The translations under genes and the position numbers were made by a program. The notes beneath the pieces were generated by a model, which saw nothing but the letters and a program-made list of their open reading frames with translations, did no database searches and was not told the origin of the DNA. A stretch of DNA of 64,000 bases. It comes from Rhodococcus koreensis. GTDB taxonomy: Bacteria > Actinomycetota > Actinomycetes > Mycobacteriales > Mycobacteriaceae. This document shows, one piece after another, positions 18,713 through 28,179 of this stretch. Position 1 is the first letter of the stretch; every line of letters begins with the position of its first letter. The stretch is taken from NCBI RefSeq assembly GCF_900105905.1, contig NZ_FNSV01000005.1, positions 682,001 through 746,000 on the forward strand, read 5' to 3'.

Positions 18713-19774
18713 ATGAGTCACACATTTCGTGTGGTGCAGGGCAGGACGGTCGAGGTCGCCCACGCGTCGACCGATCCGCTGACCTTTCAACTCGAATGCG
18801 TCGAGGCGTTCGTGACCTCGCGGGTGGTCCGAGGCTTCAGTGCGGTGACCATCGAGAACGAGACAGGTGAGCTCGAGCGGATGCTGGCAGCGTTGGGCAA
18901 ACCGGTGTGGGAGGCCACCGCCGACGATGTCGATCGGGTGGTCGGAGCGATGGCCGCGGACGGCTTGCTGGCGTCGACTCGACGCAGATATGTGCAGGCG
19001 CTGAGCAGTTTTCACCGGTTCCTGATCACCCGCCGCGCCGGGGAGATCGAGGCGTTGTTCGGGGTGCGGTTGACGAACCCGATCGACGAGTTCAATGCGA
19101 GCCGTCATGTCGGTGACGATTCACCGAGGCTGCTTCCACCTCCGAGCGTGAGTCGGGTGGCCGTCTTCTTCGACTTCCTCAAGGAACGGATCGGCTCGGC
19201 TCGCAAGTACGCGCCAGCGGCCCGGGATTATGCGCTGTTCCGGACCTTGTATCACGCCGGGTTGCGCTCCGATGAGGCGTCCAAACTCGAGATCGCGGAC
19301 GTCTACCTCGGGCAGGGCCCGTTCGGGAAGTTGCATGTGCGGTTCGGCAAGGGTGCCCGCACCTCCGGGCCCCGGCCGCGGTGGGTTCCGATGCTCGACC
19401 ACCTCGATCTGGTGGTGCGGTGGTATCTCGAGGATGTACGACCGAAGTTGCCGGAATCGGCGGTGTTGTTCTGCGATCAGAGTGGTGGTGCGATGGCCCG
19501 GGGCACGATCCGCAACCGTCTGCGGTATCTGCAGGATCTCGAGCACTGCTCGCCGGCGGACCGGTTCAGCCCGCACGCGCTGCGCCGGGCATGCGCCACC
19601 CACAACTACGAACGAGGAGTCGATCTCGTTGCGATACAACAGATGTTAGGGCACTGGACGGTGGGATCGACGATGCGGTACGTCCGTCCGTCGGAGACGT
19701 TCATCGAGGACGCCTACCGCAGCGCGGTGTCCGACACCGTCGCGTTCCTGCAGGGAGATGATGATGCACATTAG
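18713..19774 (+). CDS. tyrosine recombinase/integrase
   Basis: About 353 residues from ATG 18713 (a longer in-frame start at 18569 has no ribosome site). The N-terminal SAM-like core-binding domain is at about 20-110; the catalytic domain is at about 125-340. The catalytic residues are visible: Arg in YHAGLRSDEA, HALRRACAT (HxxR), LGHWTVGS and the nucleophile Tyr in TMRYV. It cuts and rejoins DNA through a 3'-phosphotyrosine and is the likely enzyme that moves the unit. The 3' end overlaps the next gene. Confidence 0.85.
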   Translation: MSHTFRVVQGRTVEVAHASTDPLTFQLECVEAFVTSRVVRGFSAVTIENETGELERMLAALGKPVWEATADDVDRVVGAMAADGLLASTRRRYVQALSSFHRFLITRRAGEIEALFGVRLTNPIDEFNASRHVGDDSPRLLPPPSVSRVAVFFDFLKERIGSARKYAPAARDYALFRTLYHAGLRSDEASKLEIADVYLGQGPFGKLHVRFGKGARTSGPRPRWVPMLDHLDLVVRWYLEDVRPKLPESAVLFCDQSGGAMARGTIRNRLRYLQDLEHCSPADRFSPHALRRACATHNYERGVDLVAIQQMLGHWTVGSTMRYVRPSETFIEDAYRSAVSDTVAFLQGDDDAH

Positions 19775-20078
19775 ATGGAAACTGCGGATGGCCGCGGCCC
19801 AACGGGAAGTATGGACCGGCACCCAGCTGCGCCGTCTGCTCGCCGAACGCGGCGGACTCGAGCTGTCGTCGGCGTCGGTGTCGGCGTTGTTCACCAAGGA
19901 ACCCTCGCAGATCAAGCTCAGCACGCTGCTGGCGTTGTGCACTGCGCTCGACTGCACCCCGAACGACCTGTTCGACCTCGACACCACGCCCGATCGGGTC
20001 CCCGCCGAGCCCTCGGCGCCGACAGCGTCGGAGCCCGCGGCGCGGCGAGTCGGCGGCCGGTCGATGCCGCCGGTGTGA
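19758..20078 (+). CDS. small XRE/Cro-type helix-turn-helix protein
   Basis: 106 residues. WTGTQLRRLLAERGGLELSSASVSALFTKEPSQIKLSTLLALCTALDCTPNDLFDL is a Cro/CI-type HTH in which the recognition helix (SSASVSALF) and the ALDCTPNDLF ending are clear. A short disordered tail follows. Three consecutive ATGs sit behind GGGAG; the start overlaps the recombinase stop. It probably regulates or assists recombination, like TnpC-type accessory proteins. Confidence 0.7.
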   Translation: MMMHIRWKLRMAAAQREVWTGTQLRRLLAERGGLELSSASVSALFTKEPSQIKLSTLLALCTALDCTPNDLFDLDTTPDRVPAEPSAPTASEPAARRVGGRSMPPV

Positions 20079-21689
20079 CGAAGAAGGTCGGGGACTGCCA
20101 CCCGCTGCGGTCGGCCGCGGGGCCGACTCGGGCGCGATTTGTGCTGCCGGTGCTGGCGCAACGCGGTCGCCGCTGCGGCGAAGTCGCCGTGTCCCCGTTG
20201 CGGGATCGAGCGGGTCTTGAGTCCGGACACCGGGCGATGCCGGTGGTGCTCGCGCACCTGCCACGACTGCGGTGCCGCCGTCCGCGGCAAGGGCGAGACC
20301 CGGTGCCTGCGGTGCCGACGCCGTCACGACCTCGCCACCGCCCGCCGACGCTGTCCGCGTTGCGGCCGCGACGGCTACTTACGCGAACACACCGGTTGGT
20401 GCGGACCGTGCTCACAACCCGGGCCGGCGCCGAAGCCGGCCGCCGCATGCACCGAATGCGGGCGCGTGATCCGCGGCGGCGGGGCGAGGCTGTGCAACCG
20501 CTGCCTGCAACGCCGCCCCCAACGCCCCTACACCCGCGCCGAACACCTCCTCGCCGAACTCGATGATCCACCGAATTGGCTGTGGGACTTCACCATCCAC
20601 GTTGCAGATCGGTACTGCCCGGGGCAGGCGACACGTCTGGTGAGTCAGCTCGGGGCACTGCTGCGCACCGAGCCACGGGCAATGCCGCAGACCTTACTCG
20701 ACCGGGCCCGCATCCCCGGCCGCTCGATCGGGTCGCTCGCGAAGATGCTCGAGGACTTCTTCACCGCCCGAGGCCTTGCCCTGCCCACCGACCAGTCGCA
20801 GCGGCTCGCGGCCGACCGCCGGGCGCGACGCGTGCAGGCCGTGCCCGAACCGTTGCGGCCCGCCGTCGCCGCATTCGAACGCGCAATGCTCGACGAACGA
20901 GACCGCGCCCGCCGCGCCGGGACCCGGCCCCGCGCCGACACCACCATCGACAAGCGATTGGCCCAGATCCGGGACCTGTCATGTCATCTCGTCGGACGCG
21001 GGATCGAGGACTGGGCGCAGGTCGACAAGGCCGTGATCGAGGACTACCTCGCCGAGGTCTCGCCGGCCGGCGGCCCCCTGGGCGGACTTCGCCACTTCTT
21101 CCGCTTCGCCCGCCGCAGCAAGCTCATCCTGATCGATCCCACCGCCGAGCTGCGCGTGCGCACGCCCCGCGGATTCCATGGACGGACCCTGCCGCGCTCG
21201 CGACAGCGCGAACTGTTCACGCGCTGGTCCACATCCACCGAGGGGGCGCCGAACGAGGCCCTCGTCGGCCTGATGGCGTTGATCCACGGTGCCTCACAGC
21301 ACGAACTGCGTCACCTGCAGCTCGCCGACATCGATCCCCAGCACCACACGGTTCGGCTCGGCCGCCGCCCACATCCGATCCCGCTGGACCCGGCGACCTG
21401 GGCCGCACTGACCCGATGCCTCGAGCACCGCAGATCCGGCACCCACAATCCCCACGTCATCGTCACCAGCCGAACCCGATCCGGGCGGACACCGGCGTCC
21501 CGGCCCTACCTCAGCCACCTCCTCGGCCCCGCCGACACCACGATCTCCACGCTGCGCGCCTCCCGACTGCTGGCCTTGGCCAACAGCCACGATCCCAATC
21601 TGATTGCCACCACCTACGGCATGAGCCCAGAGGGCGTCCTGGCCTACTTCGCCGACCGCGTCGATCCCACCCTGCTCGCGGACCTGTGA
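20075..21689 (+). pseudogene. zinc-ribbon plus recombinase-like protein, frameshift near start
   Basis: GTG 20075 overlaps the XRE stop and encodes TKKVGDCH. One C too many in CACCCGC (about 20100) then breaks the frame, and removing it gives DCHRCGRPRG. The remaining 516 codons are open. The first 130 residues hold about six CxxC pairs (CPRCG, CRWC, CHDCG, CLRC, CPRCG, CTECG, CNRC), a string of zinc ribbons. The rest has a core-binding domain and a recombinase-like domain in which the first catalytic Arg region reads IHGASQHELRHL and the HxxR motif is not recognisable. It is therefore probably a non-catalytic partner of the first recombinase. Confidence 0.6.
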
Positions 21690-21700
21690 GAATTCAGGCG

Positions 21701-22387
21701 TCACCGTGCACACGTTCGCACGAACCTGTGCGCTTTATCAGGGGACCTATTCGAGGAGACGATCGTCGGCTTCCGGCGATGGCGCTCCACGACCAACTCG
21801 TAGAAGTCGTTGGTCTCGGTGGCGTCCAGGGGGCGAAGCGCAAAATCGTCGAGGACCAGGAGATCGACGGTGGCGATGCGCCGCATCTCCGCCTCGACCG
21901 AGTTGTCGAGCCGGGCGGCGCGCAGACGAGCGAACAGCTTGTCCGCCCGCGCGCAGAGCACCGTCATCCGCCGCCGGATCGCGACGTGCCCGAGGGCGGT
22001 CGCCAGGTGCGTTTTTCCGACCCCGACCGGTCCCAGAACCAGAACCGAGTGGCCGGCCTCGGCGAACCGCAGCGACACCAGATCCGAGAGCAGGGATCGG
22101 TCGTAGCGGAGGTCGTCGAGGGCGTTCCAGGTGTCGATCCGCATCGACTGATCCAGACCGGCTTTCGCCGATCGCAAAGTGGCCGAGCGTGATTCCCGCC
22201 GTGATACCTCGTCGGCGAGGAGCAGTTCCAGGAAGGCGACGTGGCTGAGCTGGTGCTGGCGGGCCAGGGCGAGTCGCTCGGGCAGGGTGTCCTTGAGGGC
22301 GCCGAGCTTGAGGGCCTTGAGAAGGGTGATCAGGTCGGCGCCGATCGGATCGACCGGGCCGGAAATGGGTGCGGGTGGGGTGGTCAT
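21701..22387 (-). pseudogene. istB: istB 5' part, truncated by insertion
   Basis: 228 codons. IS21 helper ATPase: an N-terminal helical domain (LLKALKLGALKDTLPERLALARQ), Walker A GPVGVGKTHLA, Walker B VDLLVLDDFAL and sensor ATETNDFYELV...TIVSSNR. After SNR the sequence departs into the recombinase unit (21740) and stops at 21701. The ATG overlaps the istA stop (ATGA). The C terminus is at 18402-18572. Confidence 0.85.
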
Positions 22388-24120
22388 CGTGGCTCCTTCG
22401 TGTCGGCGTTGCCGCCGGCGATCACCGTCAGATGCCCGGTCCTCTCGGTGGCAACCCCGGTCCCGGCAGTGGCAGGGGTGGTCCTTTCGGTGGCAGCGCC
22501 GGTCCCGGTAGTGGCGACGCCGGTCCCGGTGGTGGCAGGTGTGGTCCGGTCGGTGGCGAATTCGGCGGGGTCGCGGGTGAATCGGGACGGGGCCGCCGAT
22601 CCGGCGGCCGGCAGTAGCGGTGCGGTGGTCTCGGTGGCGCGTTCGAGCATCGAGGCGATCTTGCTCACCGACACCACATCCAGATCCAGCGCCGTCGAAC
22701 ATGCCGTGTCGACCGGGCCGGGCCCGTAGCGGCGGACCAGTCCGAGCAGCCGGTAGACCGCCCGCATCCGGATCCAGGGCAGCGGATCGTCGAGCAGTCG
22801 TTCTGCGTAGATCCCGACGGCGCGGCCGTGCCCGGCGCAGGTGCCGATCAGTCGGTCCAGGTCCCGCATCGCGTATCCGACCTTCTCGGTGGGCAGGTCC
22901 TCCGGGTCGGTGCTGCGCCCGCCGGCGGGCTGGCGCGGGTGCACCTTCACCAGGGTTCCGCGGGCGTAGAACTTCACCAGCGCACTGTCCGCCCGCACCT
23001 CGAGCACACTGCCGATCCACGGTCCCGGGATCGAATACAACGCCTTGGCCACCTCGGCGTGAAAGTCGCGGTGCACCTTGACCTGTTTGAAGATCGGCAC
23101 GTCGTAGACCGGTGGGACGGGCAGCAGCATCGGTGCCTCGTCCGCGTCGAACACCTCGAGCGGGCGGGCGGCGGTGGTGCCGTGGGTCCGCATCCCCGCG
23201 GTGTCACGGCACCACGCTTCGGCCCGCTGTTGCGCCTCGGCGAGATCCGCGAATTCCTCACCAGCCCAGTAGTTCCCGCGCACATACTGAACTGCGCGCT
23301 CGACCCTAGGTTTGTCCTTCGGGGACCGGATCCGGGCCGGGTCCGTCACGAACCCGGTGTGCTGGGCGTAGTCCAGCCAGCCCTGCGACAGCCGCGGATT
23401 GACCGCGTCCGCCTCGGTCACCACCGCCTTCAGATTGTCCGGGATCAGGACCTTGAAGACACCGCCGAAGAAGGTCCACGCCGCCTCGCAGCCGGCGATC
23501 ACCGCCGCCAGGGTCTGCGAGTACGTCAGCCACACGAACATGTGCCGCGAATACACGGCGGTGAAGATCAACGCGTGCACCTTGCGGCGCCGCCCGGTCT
23601 CCGGGTCGGTCAGATAGCCCAGGTAGCCGAAGTCGATCTGGCATTCACTGCCAGGATCGCCGTCGACGACCCGAACGGTGGTGTCCCTGCGGCCGAAACC
23701 GCACCGCTCGGTGGCGAATCGGTGCAACGTCCGATACGGCACCACACAGCCCTGACGGGCCAGCAGCGTTTCGATCTTGGTGATCGTCAGCGGCGGATGC
23801 GGTCCGTCGCCGGCCACCCACGCGGTGATCTGGTCCTCGAACCCCAGCAGCCGGTCCCAGGCGGACCCGTGCCCGCTCGGGCGGGCCGGGCGCACCGCCT
23901 CGATCACCGCACCGATCAGCCCATCGTCGAGGGCCTCGACACCGTCGGTGCGCTGCAGCCCCGCCGCCTGCGCGGCCTCGACGTACCGCCGCGCCGTCTT
24001 GCGGTCCACCCCGCAGTGCGCCGCGATGGCACGTAACCCCGGCGGCCGGGACCCGGACACCCCGAGCCAGACCCGGAGCACTTCCTTGACTTCGTTCACA
24101 TTGACCTCCCGAAAAGCCAT
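22384..24120 (-). CDS. istA: IS21-family transposase IstA
   Basis: 578 residues. N-terminal HTH (GLRAIAAHCGVDRKTARRYVEAA), then a DDE integrase core: CQIDFGYLG, VLIPDNLKAVV and KDKPRVERAVQYVRG supply the two Asp and the Glu. A beta-barrel segment follows. The last 80 residues are unusual: T/G/A-rich near-repeats of TTPATTGTGVAT type, coming from a reiterated GC-rich DNA stretch at about 22436-22560. The transposase frame is intact, but its partner istB is broken, so the element is probably immobile unless helped in trans. Confidence 0.85.
   Translation of the reverse strand: MAFREVNVNEVKEVLRVWLGVSGSRPPGLRAIAAHCGVDRKTARRYVEAAQAAGLQRTDGVEALDDGLIGAVIEAVRPARPSGHGSAWDRLLGFEDQITAWVAGDGPHPPLTITKIETLLARQGCVVPYRTLHRFATERCGFGRRDTTVRVVDGDPGSECQIDFGYLGYLTDPETGRRRKVHALIFTAVYSRHMFVWLTYSQTLAAVIAGCEAAWTFFGGVFKVLIPDNLKAVVTEADAVNPRLSQGWLDYAQHTGFVTDPARIRSPKDKPRVERAVQYVRGNYWAGEEFADLAEAQQRAEAWCRDTAGMRTHGTTAARPLEVFDADEAPMLLPVPPVYDVPIFKQVKVHRDFHAEVAKALYSIPGPWIGSVLEVRADSALVKFYARGTLVKVHPRQPAGGRSTDPEDLPTEKVGYAMRDLDRLIGTCAGHGRAVGIYAERLLDDPLPWIRMRAVYRLLGLVRRYGPGPVDTACSTALDLDVVSVSKIASMLERATETTAPLLPAAGSAAPSRFTRDPAEFATDRTTPATTGTGVATTGTGAATERTTPATAGTGVATERTGHLTVIAGGNADTKEPR
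22436..22560. repeat. degenerate tandem repeat in the 3' end of istA
   Basis: Reiterated GGTGGCAAC/GGTCCCGGTAGTGGC-type units of about 21-24 bases, encoding the TTPATxGTGVAT-like tail of IstA. The units differ from each other, so this is an old or drifting expansion. Confidence 0.6.
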
Positions 24121-24266
24121 GCCCGTCCGCCTTCGTGACCGGGAATACCGACACGACGATCAAACGAGTCATCCGACGGGACTCCGGCGCGACGCGCCGG
24201 GTGGTCCCATAACTGGCAATCCAAGTGGTCCCATGAGGGTGGCAGAAATCAGGTCATACCGGTCCC

Positions 24267-24569
24267 ATGCCCATGGCAGGCGACACCTACACCTCTCGCC
24301 CTCGACTTGTGGAAGGATCCGCACCACCCGTGACCGCCGTCCCCTGCCCGCATCTGTCCGCCACACAGACCACCCTCGATACCGATCGCGACGACCCCGC
24401 GCCGAACGGCGCGGCGCTCCTCGAGTCCTGGGAAGCGGGTATCGCCGTGACCATCGGCCTGGCGGTGCTGACCACCCTCGTGTGCACCGTCCTCGGATCC
24501 TTGGCGCTGGCCCTTCTCTCGCTCGTCGCGGTCGCCGGCATTGCCGGCCTGATCACCGCCGCCCTCTGA
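24267..24569 (+). CDS. small two-helix membrane protein
   Basis: 100 residues or fewer; an internal GTG at 24330 is also possible. A polar N-terminal half precedes IAVTIGLAVLTTLVCTVLGSLALALLSLVAVAGIAGLITAAL, one long or two short membrane helices. No family recognised. It lies just outside the right end of the IS21 element. Confidence 0.4.
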   Translation: MPMAGDTYTSRPRLVEGSAPPVTAVPCPHLSATQTTLDTDRDDPAPNGAALLESWEAGIAVTIGLAVLTTLVCTVLGSLALALLSLVAVAGIAGLITAAL

Positions 24570-24877
24570 CACTGCCCGCGTGCCCCGTCCGCTGGCGTGG
24601 AGGTTCCGGTGGTGGCGCAGTATCACCCCACGTCCAGCATCCGTCGTGCCTCGGTGGACCCGGAGCGCACCCTGCGCTCCTCGGCGGCAGCACACCTTCC
24701 GGTGGGGTCGGCCCCCTGATCTCAATTACCGGGCTGTAGGTCTCGCACTCGAATCATCCTCGCGGGGAGGGGCTCTCAGGAACTTCACAAACACCGTGGG
24801 GCCGAGTGATGCGACGATGAAGCATGCGCCGCCATCGTTGGCCGGGCCTCGCGCCAGCAACCACCGGAGGGATCGCC

Positions 24878-25207
24878 GTGCACATGCCGATCGTGGCCGA
24901 GATAGATCTCACCCTCGAACTGGGCGCGGCGACCGCGTTCGTGTCCGGGCTGCTGCTGCTGCGGTTCACGCTGTGCGTCGCCGGTGTCCGCGCCGACTTC
25001 GTGCAGGTGTGCGACGGCCCGACCGCGAAGACACGGCCGGGCCATGGCCACAGCTGTTCACTGCGCCCGCCGAGCAGCTCCACCGTCACCGACAACCACG
25101 TTCGATGGCATGCTGGCCGCGGCGCCGGCGCCTGCCGTGACTGCGATCAGATTCTGCAGGACAGCACCCCGCTGCCCGGGTGCGGATCGCTCAACTTAAC
25201 CGAGTGA
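24878..25207 (+). CDS. small hypothetical protein with one membrane segment
   Basis: 109 residues from GTG 24878, which has GGAGGG at good spacing. One hydrophobic segment (TAFVSGLLLLRFTLCVAGV) is followed by a polar Cys/His-containing tail (HGHSC, CRDCDQ). It could be a membrane-anchored metal-binding peptide. Function unknown. Confidence 0.4.
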   Translation: MHMPIVAEIDLTLELGAATAFVSGLLLLRFTLCVAGVRADFVQVCDGPTAKTRPGHGHSCSLRPPSSSTVTDNHVRWHAGRGAGACRDCDQILQDSTPLPGCGSLNLTE

Positions 25208-25520
25208 TCAGCACCAGCGACAGCATGACTGGGTATGAGAGTGTGGCCCTTCAGGCTAGGCAACCCGTCAAGGGGGATGGCTGGTGATGATCAAAACTGG
25301 AGACGACTGCACACGCGGGAGAGGTTCCTTCCGTAGGACGCTCCCACGCGTGGGGAGTCGACCCTCAGACGGACGACCCGGGGATTTGGACGCATCGACA
25401 TCGACTGATCGAACCTGTCGGTGTTCACTCGAATCATCACAAGCACTGTGAAGACTCGACCCGAGCGGGTGGACGCAATGGCGGCGCCCGTCATCGTCGC
25501 CGGGGGGAAGGACGGCAAGG

Positions 25521-26921
25521 ATGAAACCGGAAACAGCGGACGCTCGCATGTTGCTGGCGGTGATCGAGCACGCCCAAAACCTGGTCGCACTCGCCGACTA
25601 CGACACCGGTCGCGTGCTCCATCTCAACCCCGCCGGAATGCACCTGATGGGATTGACCGACGAGGCGGCCGTCGCCGCTCGCTGGGCGCCGGAGTTCTTC
25701 ACCGATGTCGGGTTCGTCCAGGCCCCCGAAATGGAATCAACCCTGCTCGAACAGGGCCAGTGGGAGGGGCGGTCGGAGTTTCGGAATTTCCTGACCGGTG
25801 AACCGATCCCGGTGACCCTGTCGGCCTTCGTGGTCGAGCGCAGTCCGCAGGACCGCCCGACGGTGATCGCCTGCATCGCCCAGGACCTGCGGACCGCTCA
25901 GGAGCACGAACAGCGTCTGCACGCAGCGTTGGAGGCGGCCGCGTACCGGGCCCGCGAACAACACGCCCTCGCCGAATTGAGTCAACTCGCCGTCGACGGC
26001 GACCTCGACCGCGTGCTCGCGGCCGCGGCGGACGCCGCCGCCGCGCTGATGGGGGTCAACTGCGCCTCGGTGGCCCGGGCCGAGGAGCCGGGCGGCGCAT
26101 TGCGGGTACTCGCCTACCGCGGTCAGCCACCCGCCCCGGAAACCTTCACCCCCGGTGCCGATTCCCAACCCGGCTACGCGGCCGCCGTCGACGAGACCAT
26201 CATCTGCCCGGACCGGTACGGGGAGCACCGGTTCTCCACCGAAGCCATGAACGCCCGGGGGTTACGGAGCGGAGTCTGCGTTCCCATCGGCGCCGAGCCG
26301 GTGTGGGGTGTATTGACCGCGCACAGTGCCCGCCCCCGCGAATACTCCGACCGGGAGGTGATGTTCCTGCGCTCGGTGACCGCGGTGCTGACCGCGGCGA
26401 TCCGGCGCATCGAGGCCGAGGAGGCGCTGCGGTATCAGAGCCTGCACGACCCGCTGACCGGGCTACCGAACCGTGCCCTGGTGCATCAGCAGATCGACGC
26501 CGCCCTGGACGCGGCACGCGGGAGCGAACACCGGGTCGCGGCGTTGCTGATCGACGTCGACGAGTTCAAGAGCCTCAACGACCGGCTCGGCCACGCCGTC
26601 GGGGATAACGCCCTCATCCTGTTGGCCGAACAGCTCCAGTCGGTGGTGCGCCCCACCGACACCGTGGCCCGGATCGGGGGCGACGAATTCCTCGTCGTGT
26701 GCCCCCAGACCACCTCGGTCGAGGAGGCCATCGCCATCGCCACCCGGATCACCGAACTACAAGTCGGGGCCGATTCGGACGGGCGCGACCTTCGGTTCAC
26801 CGCCAGCGTCGGTGTCGCACTCGCCGGACCGCAGGAAACCCGGGAGACGTTGATCCGTCGCGCGGACGCGGCCATGTACCACGCCAAAGCCGCCGGAAGC
26901 GGCTACGGCCTCGCCCCCTGA
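25521..26921 (+). CDS. PAS-GAF-GGDEF diguanylate cyclase
   Basis: 466 residues. PAS domain at about 10-120 (LVALADYDTGRVLHLNPAGMHLMG), GAF at about 150-300 (LMGVNCASVARAEE...RSGVCVPIG), GGDEF domain at about 305-466. The signature GGDEF is intact, and five residues before it stands RPTD, an RxxD inhibitory site, so it should make cyclic di-GMP and be feedback-inhibited by it. No membrane helix: a cytosolic sensor whose PAS/GAF ligand is unknown. It stands alone. GGCAAGG lies before ATG 25521. Confidence 0.85.
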   Translation: MKPETADARMLLAVIEHAQNLVALADYDTGRVLHLNPAGMHLMGLTDEAAVAARWAPEFFTDVGFVQAPEMESTLLEQGQWEGRSEFRNFLTGEPIPVTLSAFVVERSPQDRPTVIACIAQDLRTAQEHEQRLHAALEAAAYRAREQHALAELSQLAVDGDLDRVLAAAADAAAALMGVNCASVARAEEPGGALRVLAYRGQPPAPETFTPGADSQPGYAAAVDETIICPDRYGEHRFSTEAMNARGLRSGVCVPIGAEPVWGVLTAHSARPREYSDREVMFLRSVTAVLTAAIRRIEAEEALRYQSLHDPLTGLPNRALVHQQIDAALDAARGSEHRVAALLIDVDEFKSLNDRLGHAVGDNALILLAEQLQSVVRPTDTVARIGGDEFLVVCPQTTSVEEAIAIATRITELQVGADSDGRDLRFTASVGVALAGPQETRETLIRRADAAMYHAKAAGSGYGLAP

Positions 26922-27586
26922 CCCGACCAACCGCACCCAATCGTGTAGGCCACTGATATCCGGTGACAAACCCGGTCGAACCGCAGACCCGGGGAACGAA
27001 AACCTACAACCGGGTAGGTTCCACGGCTCGGTGTCACGTCTTCGCGCATCCGGCCTGCGGGTTCTCAACCTCATGGCGGCGGGTGATTCTCACGAACGTG
27101 TCGGAATCCTCAGCGCGGCACCCACGCCGCCGGCGAGGGCAATGCAGACCGCGGAGAGCAACGGCAACCCGCGTAGTCCACGCCAGCATCCCTTGAAGCA
27201 CCGAACCCCGAGTTCTGCGACCGCGTGGCGAGATCAGTGACACGATCACCGCCCACCAGATCATCGTTGAGTCATACCCGACATCGTCGTGATTCATGCC
27301 CGACTCGGCCGTCGGCAATCGGGGTTTCTGAGATTGATCGGTTGATCCTATCGAAACGGCTGCGTCCATCATTCATTCGTTTCTCGAACACGAATTCGCG
27401 ACACCGGATCGACCACGCCCTCCAGGACGCTCTAAGTCGGGGGTGAAATTCCCGAAATCTGCTCGGGCGGCGCGTTACGCCGCACCGTCACTGTCACTGC
27501 AGATCGAAATCGTCCAGGCAACTGAACCGAGCGAGGTCTGCCCGACAGGGCAGACCTCACGGTGGACCGCAAGTCCCGCCCGGGCG
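26922..27586. other. intergenic region, no gene seen
   Basis: About 660 bases. AT content is higher than in the flanks. Short frames on both strands look non-coding. I see no supported RNA or repeat. Confidence 0.35.
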
Positions 27587-27781
27587 TTACGATCCAGGGA
27601 AAAGCACTGGATTGGCGACCACAATGTAATCCCAGCTTGCCGGTCCCGCACCCCCGCTGTTTGCTGATGCCACATGCGCACCGCCAGCTGGACACCGACC
27701 GTTGGTCGGTAACCCGTTGTACCACAATGCAAAGCACTTGGTGCAAAAACGCCAATTCCTCTGCCCGACAGGTTCAGCCAT
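27587..27781 (-). CDS. small zinc-finger-like protein, CxKC-CPAGGxH type
   Basis: 64 residues. RNWRFCTKCFALWYNG followed by GRCPAGGAHVA is a widespread short motif in which CxxC, Cys and His probably bind one metal. In other proteins it occurs in tandem arrays, often in secreted or lectin-like proteins; here it is a single unit. The ribosome site AAAGGAGGTGA is a near-perfect match six bases before ATG 27781. Function unknown. Confidence 0.65.
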   Translation of the reverse strand: MAEPVGQRNWRFCTKCFALWYNGLPTNGRCPAGGAHVASANSGGAGPASWDYIVVANPVLFPGS

Positions 27782-28179
27782 GGAACTCACCTCCTTTCTG
27801 GATCCGGATGACGAGCACAACGTTGATCTAGACCATCGCTGTCTCCTTCCTCGCGGGCGGACGGGTCGTCGATTTGACTCGTACTTGACCTCGAGGACCA
27901 TGTATTCAGCGTGGTCCTGCAGGTGGTCTGACACCTGCTTCCGTCCGGTCGTGTAGTGAGTATGCGACTGCAGACCGTGGTCCCGATATCCCCCGAGTGT
28001 GGGATGGTTTCCGGCCCGGTCCCGGGCTGACACTGGCGGTAATCACCAGTCGTGCCGACACGGACGCGACGGGCTTCAATCGCAGTCACGTCCCGAATCG
28101 CTCACGCCGATACGGCAAGGGCCATGCGCGCCTCGGCGGGTCGCACCCGACACCAACCTCGGAAAAAGGGGGCCACATC

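Larger units (their letters stand above)
18573..21740 (+). mobile_element. three-gene tyrosine-recombinase unit inserted in istB
   Basis: It is bounded by the two halves of istB, so its ends can be set to within a few bases. It contains a tyrosine recombinase, a small XRE-type protein and a zinc-ribbon/recombinase-like protein, all on the plus strand with overlapping or abutting ends. The ends carry related sequences in inverted orientation: GCATACGTTCGTTC near the left and, read on the other strand, GCACAGGTTCGTGC at the right. These are plausible core recombination sites. Two recombinases plus one small protein recalls the Tn554 tnpA-tnpB-tnpC plan, but the genes here have their own features. 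No target duplication is seen. Confidence 0.7.
18348..24244. mobile_element. IS21-family insertion sequence, interrupted
   Basis: The ends carry matching terminal repeats: left TGCCA...TGATGGGACCAC at 18348, right the reverse complement of TGCCA...TCATGGGACCAC ending at 24244. Further ATGGGACCAC-like copies lie inside each end, the multiple terminal repeats typical of IS21. The minus strand encodes istA (22384-24120) and istB, with istB cut in two by a 3.2-kb tyrosine-recombinase unit (18573-21740). Without that unit the element is about 2.7 kb. No clear target duplication was found. Confidence 0.7.

Noticed and set aside
18664..18713. TTGACG...TATGTG as promoter of the recombinase gene
   Set aside because: The -10 candidate would end two bases before the ATG, placing the transcript start inside the gene, so I did not list it.
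20576..22192. 538-codon plus-strand frame over the second recombinase and istB
   Set aside because: Arg/Pro/His-rich shadow of the recombinase-like gene (20075-21689) continuing antisense to istB; no motif.
21701..23020. 439-codon minus-strand frame extending istB upstream
   Set aside because: Everything before 22387 is antisense-type shadow inside istA; the ATG at 22387 overlaps the istA stop and begins the recognisable IstB protein.
22828..24036. 402-codon plus-strand frame opposite istA
   Set aside because: Antisense to the IstA coding region, which has clear DDE motifs; the product has no fold pattern.
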